64,000 nt of DNA from an uncultured Spirochaetaceae bacterium. GTDB taxonomy: Bacteria; Spirochaetota; Spirochaetia; Sphaerochaetales; Sphaerochaetaceae. A model generated the notes under the pieces. That model was given only the letters and a program-made list of their open reading frames with translations. It did no database searches and was not told the DNA's origin. The stretch is from NCBI GenBank assembly GCA_944392975.1, contig CALXYN010000001.1:20347-84346 (forward strand). The letters run 5' to 3'. Position 1 is the stretch's first letter. Every line of letters starts with the position of its first letter. The position numbers and the translations under genes were made by a program. Positions 36,088 to 45,446 of this stretch are shown piece after piece.

Positions 36088-36777
36088 TCAACGCTGTCGC
36101 TGAACACCTTTTTGGGGACATCTGCCGTTTTCCGGGCATTTTGAACAGAAAGGGGAGACAGGAGTACATACTTTCTGCCCATAGCGTACAAGGAGCTCGT
36201 TAAGAGGTATCCAGAAACGCATGGGCAGTATTTCTCTCAGTCTTCTTTCAGTTTCTTCCGCACTTTTTGTGTCTACCCAGCCCAGACGGTTGGCAATTTC
36301 ATGAACGTGGCAGTCAACGCAGATTGCAGCTTTTCCATAACCGAGATTGAGAACTAGGGAGGCTGTCTTTATACCGACTCCCGGAAGAGACAGAAGTGTC
36401 TGTAGCTCATCGGGGACGATGCCCCCATATTCTTCTATGATGATATTCGCTATCCTTTTCAGGTCCGTGCCTTTCCTTCTGTAAAATCCTGCCGGTTTGA
36501 TTGTCTCTGCAATTATTTCACTATCCAGAGAGGCTAGCGTTTGAATATCTGGGGCAATGGCGAACAAGCGTTTTGAGGCTTCCATTGTGACAGAATCCTT
36601 CGTTCTCAGACTGATCAGGGTTGAGACAAGCACTCTGTATGGATCGTTGTTCTCTTCGGCTATCAAACTGACAGACGGAAGTGGAGAACCGAGACTTTCC
36701 AGCGTTCTGCTGAAAGAAACGAATATTTCATCAAGATATTTTTCATCAATCATTTGTCTTAACGTTGACCAAATCAT
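36088..36777 (-). CDS. nth: Endonuclease III (HhH-GPD DNA glycosylase/AP lyase)
   Basis: Excises oxidised pyrimidines. The helix-hairpin-helix LLSLPGVGIKTA carries the catalytic Lys, VDCHVHEIANRLG the catalytic Asp, and C-x6-C-x2-C-x5-C at the C-terminus (KVCTPVSPFCSKCPENGRC) ligates the 4Fe-4S cluster. ATG 36777 gives 229 residues; ATG 36753 (221 residues) is equally possible and would leave more room for the divergent aroF-pheA promoter. Neither has a Shine-Dalgarno. Confidence 0.94.
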   Translation of the reverse strand: MIWSTLRQMIDEKYLDEIFVSFSRTLESLGSPLPSVSLIAEENNDPYRVLVSTLISLRTKDSVTMEASKRLFAIAPDIQTLASLDSEIIAETIKPAGFYRRKGTDLKRIANIIIEEYGGIVPDELQTLLSLPGVGIKTASLVLNLGYGKAAICVDCHVHEIANRLGWVDTKSAEETERRLREILPMRFWIPLNELLVRYGQKVCTPVSPFCSKCPENGRCPQKGVQRQR

Positions 36778-36793
36778 CTGGAAAAGCTAGCGT
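36765..36793 (+). promoter_or_regulatory. Promoter of the aroF-pheA fusion
   Basis: TTGACC (36765-36770), exact 17-bp spacer, TAGCGT (36788-36793), ending 7 nt before ATG 36801. With no ribosome site present, transcription would begin about at the start codon. Confidence 0.55.
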
Positions 36794-36800
36794 TCTCCGT

Positions 36801-38720
36801 ATGATTGTAATCCTTAAACAGGGTATTACACCCCAGGAAAAAGATAAAGTAAGGTCCTTTCTTTCAGAGAAGGGATTCATTGTAAAGGAAATCGTCGGAC
36901 AGCAGGATACAGTACTTGGTGCTGTGGGCAAGGTTTCCATTGATCCCAGAACTGTCGAACTGATGCCAGGCGTAAGTTCTGTCGTACCTATCTCCAAACC
37001 ATACAAACTCGCCTCAAGGGAGATGAAGAAGGAAGATACGATAGTACAGGTTGGCAAAGTTAAGATTGGTGGTAACAGGGTCGCCGTCATTGCCGGTCCT
37101 TGTGCTGTCGAGAATTATGACCAGATAATGACAATTGCCGAATCTGTCAGGGAAGCTGGAGCCGTAATGCTTCGTGGTGGTGCTTTCAAGCCGCGTACAA
37201 GCCCTTATGCTTTCCAGGGTCTTGGAGAGGAGGGGCTGAAGCTTCTCAGAAAAGCAGGAGATGCTTTTGATATGCCTATTACCACGGAAGTTGTATCTCC
37301 GTCGGATGTGCAGATGATGGCAGGGTATGTGGATATGTTCCAGATTGGTGCTAGGAACATGCAGAACTTCGAACTTCTGAAGGAAGTTGGAAAGACTGGT
37401 ATGCCAGTACTTCTCAAAAGAGGCCTTTCTGCAACCATTGAGGAATGGTTGATGGCCGCAGAGTATCTGATGGCATCCGGTACTGATCAGGTTGTTCTCT
37501 GTGAACGAGGTATAAGAACATTTGAGAAGGCTACGAGAAATACGCTGGACTGTTCGGCAATCCCTGTGGTGCAGAAGCTTACACATCTGCCGGTAATCGG
37601 AGATCCCTCTCATGCAACAGGTATTCGCGACATGGTTGCACCGATGAGCCTTGCGATTATCGCATCTGGAGCATCGGGCGTTATCGTTGAAGTTCACAAC
37701 TGTCCGGAAAAGGCACTTTCGGATGGACCGCAGTCTCTTTATCCTTCACAGTTCAAAAAGCTTGTTCATGACATTCAGGCGCTCTGTCCTGTCGTTGGAA
37801 AGAGCCTTGAGAAGATTCCGCGTGTCCTTCCGCAGTCGATGAAGACACAGAAAGAGGAGAAGGCAGCGGACATGTCATCTGTGGTTGTTGCATTCCAGGG
37901 AGTGAGGGGTGCATTCTCCGAACTTGCTGCCAGAAGGTCCTTTGATGAAGATGTCTCCCTGCTTCCATGCCATACCTTTGCAGAGACATTTGATGCAGTT
38001 TCCTCTGGAAAGGCAAAGTACGGTGTGCTTCCTGTTGAGAACACGCTTGGCGGTACTGTCTATGACACGCTTGATTTGCTGGCAATGCATCCCGAACTGA
38101 CCGTTATTGGAGAACAGCAGGTAAGGGTAATGCATAATCTCATCGTTGTTCCTGGTACAAAGATGGAGGATATCAAAAAGGTATATTCCCATCCGCAGGG
38201 AATACAGCAGTGCCGCGCATTCCTCGAGAAAGAGCTGCCAAATGCTGTCAGTATTCCGTTCTTCGATACAGCTGGAGCTGTCGAGTATATTGCAAAGCTT
38301 GGTGATAAATCCGTTGCTGCCATTGCCGGTGCTCCTGCCGCTCATTACTACGGTATGGAAATCCTCAGACAGGGTATCGAGACCAATGCATCCAATTACA
38401 CAAGATTCTACATTCTTTCCAGAGAGGAGAATGCAGAGCTTTTCAGATCTCAGGCAGAGCTTAACAAAGCAGCGCTTTCATTCTCTGTCTCCGATGAGCC
38501 AGGTGCGTTGATGGATGTCCTCAAACTCATTGCTGATTATGGTGTGAACATGACAAAGCTTGAGTCCCGTCCTATTCCAGGAAAACCATGGGAGTATCTT
38601 TTCTTTGTTGAGTTGCAGCTTCCTGCTGATAATGACAAGTTTGATAAGCTTGTGTCAGAGATCAAGGAAAAGACCACATCCTTCAGGATTCTTGGTGTAT
38701 ATACTTCGGTAATCGGATGA
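36801..38720 (+). CDS. DAHP synthase-prephenate dehydratase-ACT fusion
   Basis: 639 residues joining the first enzyme of the shikimate pathway to the phenylalanine-branch dehydratase. Residues 1-70: ferredoxin-like regulatory domain, starting MIVILKQGIT as in Thermotoga-type DAHP synthases. About 88-340: class Ibeta DAHP synthase (AGPCAVEN 98-105, RGGAFKPRTSPYAFQG 125-140, GDPSHATG 267-274). 341-360: linker. About 361-540: prephenate dehydratase (GVRGAFSELAA, NYTRFYIL 532-539). About 556-635: ACT domain with the ESRP Phe-binding motif (588-591). No chorismate mutase domain is included. Start ATG 36801 is set by the DAHP synthase N-terminus and by the promoter 7 nt before it. Confidence 0.9.
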   Translation: MIVILKQGITPQEKDKVRSFLSEKGFIVKEIVGQQDTVLGAVGKVSIDPRTVELMPGVSSVVPISKPYKLASREMKKEDTIVQVGKVKIGGNRVAVIAGPCAVENYDQIMTIAESVREAGAVMLRGGAFKPRTSPYAFQGLGEEGLKLLRKAGDAFDMPITTEVVSPSDVQMMAGYVDMFQIGARNMQNFELLKEVGKTGMPVLLKRGLSATIEEWLMAAEYLMASGTDQVVLCERGIRTFEKATRNTLDCSAIPVVQKLTHLPVIGDPSHATGIRDMVAPMSLAIIASGASGVIVEVHNCPEKALSDGPQSLYPSQFKKLVHDIQALCPVVGKSLEKIPRVLPQSMKTQKEEKAADMSSVVVAFQGVRGAFSELAARRSFDEDVSLLPCHTFAETFDAVSSGKAKYGVLPVENTLGGTVYDTLDLLAMHPELTVIGEQQVRVMHNLIVVPGTKMEDIKKVYSHPQGIQQCRAFLEKELPNAVSIPFFDTAGAVEYIAKLGDKSVAAIAGAPAAHYYGMEILRQGIETNASNYTRFYILSREENAELFRSQAELNKAALSFSVSDEPGALMDVLKLIADYGVNMTKLESRPIPGKPWEYLFFVELQLPADNDKFDKLVSEIKEKTTSFRILGVYTSVIG

Positions 38721-39241
38721 TAGCTAGGCCATATGACCGTGTGATGCTTTTCATGGGAGTTCTCTCTGTGAGGGAATTCCCTGCATCGCTGAAAAAGGAG
38801 CTTGAGGATTTATTTGGCCCGATAGTTCTGCAGACAGAACCTTTTCCTTTTGACTTCACAACATATTATGTGCCGGAGATGGGAGAAGGCATCAAACGAT
38901 TCTTCATTGCCTTTGAGAATCTTATCTCTCCGGATGCGCTCCCTGACGTTAAAACAGTGACAAATGAAATCGAAGAAAGATATTCTGAAGATGGAGGACG
39001 GAAGATAAATCTTGATCCAGGACTCATCACGGAAGGGAATATCATTCTTGCGACGACTAAAAACAGATCTCACAGAATAGCAATCGGCAAGTCCCTCTAT
39101 GCAGAGGTCACCCTTATTTACCACAGTCATGGATTTGAATCTTTTCCATGGACCTATGCAGATTACCGTTCAGAAGAGGTTCAGAAGACATTGCTTTTGT
39201 TTCGTAAGCAGTACTTATCATTAAGGAAATTGACCAGATAG
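38717..39241 (+). CDS. DUF4416 family protein
   Basis: 174 residues. FDFTTYYVPEMGEGIKRFF, RKINLDPGLITEGNIILATTKNRSHRIAIGKSLYAEVTL and the C-terminal FPWTYADYRS match the DUF4416 family pattern; biochemical role unknown. The ATG overlaps the aroF-pheA stop (ATGA), so it is co-translated with that enzyme, which may hint at a link to aromatic metabolism or be mere operon packing. Confidence 0.82.
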   Translation: MIARPYDRVMLFMGVLSVREFPASLKKELEDLFGPIVLQTEPFPFDFTTYYVPEMGEGIKRFFIAFENLISPDALPDVKTVTNEIEERYSEDGGRKINLDPGLITEGNIILATTKNRSHRIAIGKSLYAEVTLIYHSHGFESFPWTYADYRSEEVQKTLLLFRKQYLSLRKLTR

Positions 39242-39265
39242 CCTGTATGAAATGTATACCATTAT

Positions 39266-39985
39266 ATGAAGATTTTCCTTCTTCTGCTGATTGGTATCAT
39301 TTTTCTTTCCTCCTGTTCCTTTGAGCATTGGATAGATGTTCATCTCCTGATTCCTGAGCCTCATCCATATGAGGTGGCTTTTTCCGAGACCCTTTGGTTC
39401 TCTCTTTCGTATTTTGATGGTGAGAAGATTGTCGATAAGCATATTCCCAAAGGAAAGAGGACGCTGAATGTTCGTGTGAAGGCTGGATCGCTGGCTGTGT
39501 TCTCTTTCCGTCCTCTTGGAGAATTGGGTGCTCTCGGGGGCTTTTTCGAACCCGGGGATGATCACTTTGTGACAATCCTGCCAGAATATGGTTCTTTTGC
39601 TGAAATGCTGCTGCGTGCTGCAGAGTACAGGAGCGAACCGGTTTCCAGGCTTTCCATGAAAAAGGTGCTGTCGTCGGTGCCGGATCTGCAGGCTGTCGAT
39701 GAATCATCATTCCTGCTTGATATCTTCAATGGTACGCTCGGATATGGAATTTCTCTCAATGAGAAAACTGCTGTACACTTTGATTCCATTCCTCGTGGAG
39801 AGTGGATTTCCGAACGCTATGATATTCCATCATTTTCCGTTGCCTTCAGTGGAGATGTTGTCAGTTTCATGCTTTATCCTGGTGTCTACCGCTATGTCCA
39901 GAAGGAAATGGAATTGCTTCTTACTATAATCCTCGATGAAAAAGGAGATGCAAGCATGATGATTTCCAGACTTCCTCTCTGGTGA
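39266..39985 (+). CDS. Lipoprotein of unknown function
   Basis: 239 residues. Short signal peptide MKIFLLLLIGIIFLSSC ending in the lipobox LSSC. The remainder looks beta-rich, without recognised motifs. TTGACC (39230-39235) and TATACC (39255-39260) lie just upstream, ending 5 nt before ATG 39266 with no Shine-Dalgarno. Three nucleotides separate its stop from the serine dehydratase reading frame. Confidence 0.7.
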   Translation: MKIFLLLLIGIIFLSSCSFEHWIDVHLLIPEPHPYEVAFSETLWFSLSYFDGEKIVDKHIPKGKRTLNVRVKAGSLAVFSFRPLGELGALGGFFEPGDDHFVTILPEYGSFAEMLLRAAEYRSEPVSRLSMKKVLSSVPDLQAVDESSFLLDIFNGTLGYGISLNEKTAVHFDSIPRGEWISERYDIPSFSVAFSGDVVSFMLYPGVYRYVQKEMELLLTIILDEKGDASMMISRLPLW

Positions 39986-39988
39986 GAG

Positions 39989-41230
39989 GTGAATATATTG
40001 CCAAGATTTGCTAGACTTCAGGCCATGGAATCCCTGAGAGAATTGTATCGTATAGGCTACGGGCCATCGTCATCCCATACAATGGGTCCAAGAATGGCCA
40101 CAGAGATGTTCGCGGCATCGCACCCTGAAGCAAAAAAAGTCAAAGCAGAGCTCTTCGGTTCTCTTGCAGCAACAGGAAAAGGGCATCTTACAGATCAGGC
40201 AATCAGGGAGGCTTTTGCTGAAAGGCATATTGAGACGGAGATTTACTGGTTCCCGGATATAGAGAAACCTTTCCATCCAAATGCTCTTACTATAACGGAA
40301 CTTCAGCCAGAAGCTGCATCAGAAACCTACTATTCGGTTGGGGGTGGAAAGGTCGTTCGAGAAGGTGATGAAGCGAGTGCGGTTTTTGAACCTTATCCCA
40401 ATGATGAAGTGGGAACGATGTCCCGATTATTGAAGTTCTGTGACGAACATGGATATCAGATCTGGGAAACGGCTATCGAATTTGAAGGTGAAGAGATTCT
40501 TGATTACATGGCAGAGATATGGTCTGTAATGAAGGATTCAATTAAACGCGGCCTTGACGCGGAAGGTGTCCTTCCTGGGGGCCTTCATCTGCAGAGAAAG
40601 GCCTGTCAGTCCTTTGCCAAATCCAAGGATTTCACTGGTTCATTGGGGAATGCTGCCCATGCTTTTGCTTTTGCCCTTGCAGTTTCAGAGGAAAATGCGG
40701 GAGGTGGAAAAATCGTCACAGCACCTACTTGTGGAAGCTGTGGGGTTCTTCCTGGAGTCCTTTTCCATCTTATGCAGGAATATGATCTTCCTGAAATAAG
40801 GGTTCTCAGAGCTCTTCTTACAGCAGGACTTGTAGGAAATCTTGTTAAGACTAATGGTTCAATTTCTGGTGCAGAGGTTGGTTGTCAGGGAGAGATTGGG
40901 GTTGCCTGTGCAATGGCTGGTGCTGCTGCGGCTCAGCTTACAGGAGGGACTATCAGGCAAATTGAGTATGCTGCGGAGATGGGATTGGAACATCATCTTG
41001 GGCTTACCTGCGATCCTCTTATGGGGCTTGTGCAGATTCCTTGCATAGAGCGCAATGCGATGGCCTGTATGAGAGCCATTGATCACGCAACATATGCCAT
41101 TATGGGCGATGGCAGACATAAGATATCCTTCGACGATGTCGTTGAGGTGATGATGGAAACAGGGCATGCACTTCCTTCTCTTTACAGAGAGACTTCAATG
41201 GGTGGTCTTGCCCGTATCCATGAAATATAG
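39989..41230 (+). CDS. sdaA: L-serine ammonia-lyase (single-chain, Fe-S)
   Basis: Converts serine to pyruvate and ammonia. 413 residues with fused beta (ESLRELYRIGYGPSSSHTMGPRMA, residues 13 on) and alpha parts (KIVTAPTCGSCGVLPG, NGSISGAEVGCQGEIGVACAMAGAAAA, LGLTCDPLMGLVQIPCIERNA), whose cysteines hold the 4Fe-4S cluster. The start is uncertain: GAGAGG at about 39983 suits TTG 39998 better than GTG 39989, and ATG 40025 would still keep all motifs. Supplies pyruvate to NifJ. Confidence 0.93.
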   Translation: MNILPRFARLQAMESLRELYRIGYGPSSSHTMGPRMATEMFAASHPEAKKVKAELFGSLAATGKGHLTDQAIREAFAERHIETEIYWFPDIEKPFHPNALTITELQPEAASETYYSVGGGKVVREGDEASAVFEPYPNDEVGTMSRLLKFCDEHGYQIWETAIEFEGEEILDYMAEIWSVMKDSIKRGLDAEGVLPGGLHLQRKACQSFAKSKDFTGSLGNAAHAFAFALAVSEENAGGGKIVTAPTCGSCGVLPGVLFHLMQEYDLPEIRVLRALLTAGLVGNLVKTNGSISGAEVGCQGEIGVACAMAGAAAAQLTGGTIRQIEYAAEMGLEHHLGLTCDPLMGLVQIPCIERNAMACMRAIDHATYAIMGDGRHKISFDDVVEVMMETGHALPSLYRETSMGGLARIHEI

Positions 41231-41524
41231 TCAGAGCGAGATATCCGTCGGAGATTTCGGTACCATCCAGGAAGCCTGTGATGGTAGTTCGTGTCCATGT
41301 GTGATGGCAAGAATCACAATCTTCTTTTCGCTTACTCTGCAAAGAAGTCTGTAGTCTCCAATCCTGTACTGCCAGCGTTTGCTGCCGCCAAGAGAAGTTC
41401 CTGTTGTCTTCGGATTGTCCAGAGGAAGAAGGTGGCGGATTATCCAGCCGCGTATCAGGGTCGCTGTGATTGCATCAAACCCTTCCAGTTCGTTCTTTGC
41501 TCTTATGGAAAGTTCAGTCCTCAT
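41231..41524 (-). CDS. RelE/ParE-type toxin
   Basis: 97 residues; the RelE-fold core is visible in SKRWQYRIGDYRLLCRVSEKKIVILAITHG, which keeps the R-Y-R-I-G-D-Y-R-L-L-C pattern of ribosome-dependent mRNA endonucleases. The family members cut mRNA when the antitoxin is degraded. Start ATG 41524, with AGGAG about 10 nt upstream, overlaps the antitoxin end by 11 nt. Stop is adjacent to the converging serine dehydratase stop. Confidence 0.82.
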   Translation of the reverse strand: MRTELSIRAKNELEGFDAITATLIRGWIIRHLLPLDNPKTTGTSLGGSKRWQYRIGDYRLLCRVSEKKIVILAITHGHELPSQASWMVPKSPTDISL

Positions 41525-41720
41525 TTTCTGTTATCTCCTCTGTCTGAGGATTCTTTTTGTATTCTTCCAGTGCCTTTTTATAGGTTTCTAGATCGAAATC
41601 CGTTTCAATCCTTGAAAGAACCGTCTGCCTTATCATTTCAGACATATTCATATTGTTCAGCTCTGCATATTTCCTGAAAAGAACAGCATCTTCATCCGGA
41701 ATACGAAGTGAGATAATCAT
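41514..41720 (-). CDS. RelB/RHH-type antitoxin
   Basis: 68 residues from ATG 41720, which follows AGGAGG by 7 nt; a longer in-frame opening to 41834 has no ribosome site. N-terminal ribbon-helix-helix (MIISLRIPDEDAVLFRKYAELNNMNMSEMIRQTV) for DNA binding and dimerisation, then an acidic toxin-wrapping tail (YKKALEEYKKNPQTEEITENED). First gene of the pair and probably its autorepressor. Confidence 0.82.
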   Translation of the reverse strand: MIISLRIPDEDAVLFRKYAELNNMNMSEMIRQTVLSRIETDFDLETYKKALEEYKKNPQTEEITENED

Positions 41721-41778
41721 CCGAGAACCTCCTGAATTACAGAGTATTACAACATCAGTTCGTTTGCAATATTTTTCA

Positions 41779-42651
41779 TCAGCTGAACATTTCAGGATTA
41801 TAAAGAGGGATTGCGCCCTTACTGGATACGACATAATCTGCTACAGCTGTCGCTTTCTCCAGGGCTTCCTCATTTGAAAGCTCTTTTACATAACGGAAGA
41901 AGAGATATGCAGCAGAGAGGCTGTCGCCTGCTCCGACAGTATCTACGACTTTCATTTTTGAGCAGTCCTTGTGAATCACAGGAGATTCGGTTGTGTAGCA
42001 GTCAGAGCCATGTTTTCCTCTTGTCAAAAGAAGTGTCTCGATTGCTGTGTTCTCTCTCAACCAGCTGAAAAGCTCATCGCCTGATGGAGCATCAAGACCG
42101 GCAACAGCTCCGACAATATCTATTTCATCTTCATTTATTTTCAGGATTGTCGCTTTATCCAGGCAGAAACCGATGAGTTCTGAGCTATAGAAGTCTTTTC
42201 TTATGTTGATGTCAACGAACACTTCCTTTGGGGCGCATTCTCCAAGAAGTCTCTCGAGTGTCAGGAAAGATGTCGTGCTTCGGAGTGCCAGTGTACCGAA
42301 ATAGATGATTGAATCATCTCCGATACGCTCAATGTCTTCTTCGTATAGTTCTATTCTGTCCCATGCGGAAGGATAGTTGAATTCATAATCTGCATCTTTT
42401 CCTTTCATTGTGATGGAGGCAATTCCAGTAGGAGTCTTATCGAGTATGGAAATGAAAGAAGCATCAATGCCAAGCTTTTCTATGATACGGAATGCTTCTC
42501 TTCCAAGTTCGTCGTTGCCGACTGCTCCTATGATGGCACTTTCTCCTCCCAGCTGCCTGAAATGGGCGGCGACGTTAAGAGGTGCGCCACCAAGTGTATA
42601 TGTATCCTCGAATTTATCGAAAAGTATTTCACCGAAAGAATAGAGCTTCAT
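41779..42651 (-). CDS. Fructokinase-like PfkB sugar kinase
   Basis: 290 residues. FGEILFDKF, GGAPLNVAAHFRQLGG and GAVGNDELGREA at the N-terminus match bacterial fructokinases; the C-terminal DTVGAGDSLSAAYLFF is the ATP-anion hole with catalytic Asp. Phosphorylates fructose or a close ketose by inference. Promoter TTGCAT-17 bp-TAGCAT ends 6 nt before ATG 42651 and there is no Shine-Dalgarno. Confidence 0.88.
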   Translation of the reverse strand: MKLYSFGEILFDKFEDTYTLGGAPLNVAAHFRQLGGESAIIGAVGNDELGREAFRIIEKLGIDASFISILDKTPTGIASITMKGKDADYEFNYPSAWDRIELYEEDIERIGDDSIIYFGTLALRSTTSFLTLERLLGECAPKEVFVDINIRKDFYSSELIGFCLDKATILKINEDEIDIVGAVAGLDAPSGDELFSWLRENTAIETLLLTRGKHGSDCYTTESPVIHKDCSKMKVVDTVGAGDSLSAAYLFFRYVKELSNEEALEKATAVADYVVSSKGAIPLYNPEMFS

Positions 42652-42657
42652 GTTTCA

Positions 42658-42686
42658 ATGCTATCAAGAAAGATATTGCCATGCAA
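42658..42686 (-). promoter_or_regulatory. Fructokinase promoter
   Basis: Minus strand TTGCAT (42686-42681), 17-bp spacer, TAGCAT (42663-42658), 6 nt to ATG. The -35 element is identical to that of lgt. Confidence 0.5.
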
Positions 42687-42690
42687 TTTT

Positions 42691-42726
42691 AAAAGAAAAA
42701 GCCATCAAAGATTTTCCTCTGATGGC
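42691..42726 (-). terminator. Terminator after leuS
   Basis: Minus strand: GCCATCA (42726-42720), loop, TGATGGC (42707-42701), then TTTTTCTTTT (42700-42691). Perfect 7-bp stem with a strong U-tract. Confidence 0.8.
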
Positions 42727-42747
42727 TCCATTTTGAGTGGAATATTC

Positions 42748-45261
42748 TTATTTAACTACAATGTTTACAAGCTTTCCAGGTACGACGATTTCCTTTACAA
42801 CTGTCTTTCCGGCAATCCAGCCCTGGATTTTCTCGTTTGACTTTGCCTTTTCAAGCATTGCGTCTTTTTCTGCATCCCGTGGCATCTGCAGCTTTGCTCT
42901 TACCTTGCCATTGACCTGTACGACTATTTCAATCTCATCGTCGATTGTCTTTGCCTCATCGTACTCCGGCCATTGAACAAGAGCTACCGATGGTTCGTGT
43001 CCAAGCATTTCCCAGAGCTCCTCTGCAAGATGCGGTGTATATGGAGAGAGCAGGAGAGTGAGATCTTCCATAGCTTTCTTTGGTATTACATCAAGTTTGT
43101 TGAGCTCATTCACGAATACCATCATCTGGCTGATAGCTGTATTGAAAGCCAGAGTCTCCGTATCCTCTGTGACCTTCTTGATAGTCTTGTTGAGAAGTTT
43201 ATCAAGCTCTGGAGAGAGTGAAACATTCTCAATCTTCTTCTCTGTCGCAATTCTCCATATTCTGTCGAGGAAGCGATAGACACCTATGAATCCATTGGTT
43301 GCCCATGGCTTCGATTCTCTCAGAGGACCCATGAACATCTCATACATCCTGACACTGTCTGCACCATAATTTCTGATGAAATCATCCGGATTGATGACGT
43401 TCTTGAGAGACTTTGACATCTTTGCAATGACCTGTGTCAGCTCTTCTCCAGTTTCCTTGTCGAAGTATTTTCCATCCTTTTCCTCTACAAGATCTGTGGG
43501 AACGAGACTCTTGTTAGGTCTCTGGTATGCAAAAGAGGTAATCATTCCCTGATTTACAAGAGCATGGAATGGTTCTGAAGTGGATACAAGTCCCAGATCA
43601 TAGAGTACTTTATGCCAGAATCTGGAGTAGAGAAGGTGAAGTACAGCATGCTCAGCTCCTCCGACATAAAGGTCGACTGGCATCCAGTATTTCTCTTTCT
43701 CCGGATCGATGAAAGCTTTCTCATTTTTGGGATCGATATATCTGAGATAATACCAGCATGAACCTGCCCACTGAGGCATTGTGTTTGTCTCTCTCTTTGC
43801 ATCGTGTCCGCATTTCGGGCATTTGCAGTTCACCCAGTTCTCGACATTTGCAAGAGGTGATTCCCCGGTTCCTGTCGGTTCGTACTTATCTACTTCCGGC
43901 AGAGTAAGAGGAAGCTCGTCTTCTGGTACAAGAACAGTGCCGCATTCCGGACAGTGAATGAGAGGAATCGGTTCTCCCCAATATCTCTGGCGTGAGAATA
44001 CCCAGTCGCGGAGCTTGTAATTGATTGCCTTGTGGCCATAACCGTTTTTCTCAAGGAATTCCAGCATCTTCTTGATTGCATCTTCCTTGTTGAGACCATC
44101 AAGCCATTCGGAATTGACATGGATGCCATCTTCTGTCCATGCCTCTTCCTGTACATCAACATCTCCTTTGAGCACTTTGATTATTGGAAGACCGAATTTC
44201 TTTGCAAACTCCCAGTCCCTTGTATCGTGAGCAGGAACAGCCATGATTGCACCGGTTCCATAGCTGATGAGGACGTAGTCTGCAATCCAGATAGGAATCT
44301 TTTTCCCGTTTACTGGATTGATTGCATAGGAGCCGGAGAATACACCGGTCTTTTCCTTTGCAAGGTCAGTTCTCTCCAGATCGGATTTGTGCTTGACCTC
44401 ATCGAGATATTTCTCAACAGCTTCTTTCTGTTCTGGAGTCGTAAGCTTTGAAACAAGCGGGTGCTCTGGAGCTATTACCATATATGTGGCACCGAAGAGA
44501 GTGTCACAGCGGGTGGTATAGACCTCGAGTTTATCTCCTGTCTTCTCGACTGTGAAGAAAACAGCAGCACCTTCTGATCTTCCAATCCAGTTGCGCTGCA
44601 TGGCCTTCACTGATTCAGGCCAGTCGAGCTCATCAAGACCTTCAAGGAGTTTATCAGCATAGGCTGTTATTCTCAGCATCCACTGCCTGATGTTCTTCTT
44701 CTCGACTTTCTCGCCACAGCGTTCGCATCTGCCTTCTTTTACTTCTTCGTTGGCGAGACCTGTCTTGCAGCTTGGACACCAGTTGATTGGTGTTACTGCT
44801 TCATATGCAAGTCCTTTCTCATAGAGTTTCTCGAAAATCCACTGTGTCCAGTGGTAGTAATCAGGTTCACATGTCGATACTTCCCTGTCCCAATCATAAG
44901 AAAAACCGAGGCTCTTTATCTGGCGGCGGAATGTGTCAATGTTCTTCTTTGTTGTTTCCCAAGGATGTGTTCCTGTCTTTATTGCATAGTTCTCTGCAGG
45001 AAGGCCAAAGGAATCGAATCCCATTGGATGGAGAACATTATATCCCCTCATTCTCAGATATCTTGAATAAATATCTGTAGCTGTATATCCCTCAGGGTGT
45101 CCTACATGAAGTCCCGCTCCTGATGGATATGGGAACATATCCAGAATGTATTTCCTTTTCTCTTTTGGAATTGATGGATTCTCGACAGCACGGAATGTCT
45201 TGTGCTCTTCCCAGTACTTCTGCCATTTTGGCTCTATCTCATTGAATGGATACCTGCTCAT
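42748..45261 (-). CDS. leuS: Leucyl-tRNA synthetase
   Basis: Class I aminoacyl-tRNA synthetase charging tRNA-Leu. 837 residues; the HIGH-type motif appears as [17 protein letters not shown] and KMSKS as [15 protein letters not shown]; the CP1 editing domain lies between (about 220-420), and zinc-knuckle cysteines CPSCKTG, CERCG, CPECG and CPKCG are visible. Monocistronic with its own terminator. ATG 45261 lacks a Shine-Dalgarno; TATCCT ends 7 nt upstream (45274-45269). Confidence 0.97.
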   Translation of the reverse strand: MSRYPFNEIEPKWQKYWEEHKTFRAVENPSIPKEKRKYILDMFPYPSGAGLHVGHPEGYTATDIYSRYLRMRGYNVLHPMGFDSFGLPAENYAIKTGTHPWETTKKNIDTFRRQIKSLGFSYDWDREVSTCEPDYYHWTQWIFEKLYEKGLAYEAVTPINWCPSCKTGLANEEVKEGRCERCGEKVEKKNIRQWMLRITAYADKLLEGLDELDWPESVKAMQRNWIGRSEGAAVFFTVEKTGDKLEVYTTRCDTLFGATYMVIAPEHPLVSKLTTPEQKEAVEKYLDEVKHKSDLERTDLAKEKTGVFSGSYAINPVNGKKIPIWIADYVLISYGTGAIMAVPAHDTRDWEFAKKFGLPIIKVLKGDVDVQEEAWTEDGIHVNSEWLDGLNKEDAIKKMLEFLEKNGYGHKAINYKLRDWVFSRQRYWGEPIPLIHCPECGTVLVPEDELPLTLPEVDKYEPTGTGESPLANVENWVNCKCPKCGHDAKRETNTMPQWAGSCWYYLRYIDPKNEKAFIDPEKEKYWMPVDLYVGGAEHAVLHLLYSRFWHKVLYDLGLVSTSEPFHALVNQGMITSFAYQRPNKSLVPTDLVEEKDGKYFDKETGEELTQVIAKMSKSLKNVINPDDFIRNYGADSVRMYEMFMGPLRESKPWATNGFIGVYRFLDRIWRIATEKKIENVSLSPELDKLLNKTIKKVTEDTETLAFNTAISQMMVFVNELNKLDVIPKKAMEDLTLLLSPYTPHLAEELWEMLGHEPSVALVQWPEYDEAKTIDDEIEIVVQVNGKVRAKLQMPRDAEKDAMLEKAKSNEKIQGWIAGKTVVKEIVVPGKLVNIVVK

Positions 45262-45388
45262 ACGGCAGAGGATATCACTAAAGGGATGATAAAAGCTATA
45301 TTTAAGTGTTTCTCGACTAATTATATTAAATAAAGCATATATAAAAAATTTGTTACTATAATAACATCAAAGTTTTTATCATAACATA

Positions 45389-45418
45389 TTGACACTATTA
45401 TAACCTCTGTTTTATTAT
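45389..45418 (+). promoter_or_regulatory. Promoter of the amino-acid ABC operon
   Basis: TTGACA (45389-45394), 18-bp spacer, TATTAT (45413-45418). It sits in an AT-rich 185-bp divergent gap with leuS and 28 nt before the gene's start, leaving room for the GAGGAGG ribosome site. Confidence 0.65.
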
Positions 45419-45446
45419 CCTGCCATACAGGTTGAGGAGGCTCGAT

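Noticed and set aside
44985..45010. tRNA-like T-loop string GAATCGAATCCC
   Set aside because: It is inside leuS coding sequence with no acceptor or anticodon arms around it; no tRNA gene was found in the window.
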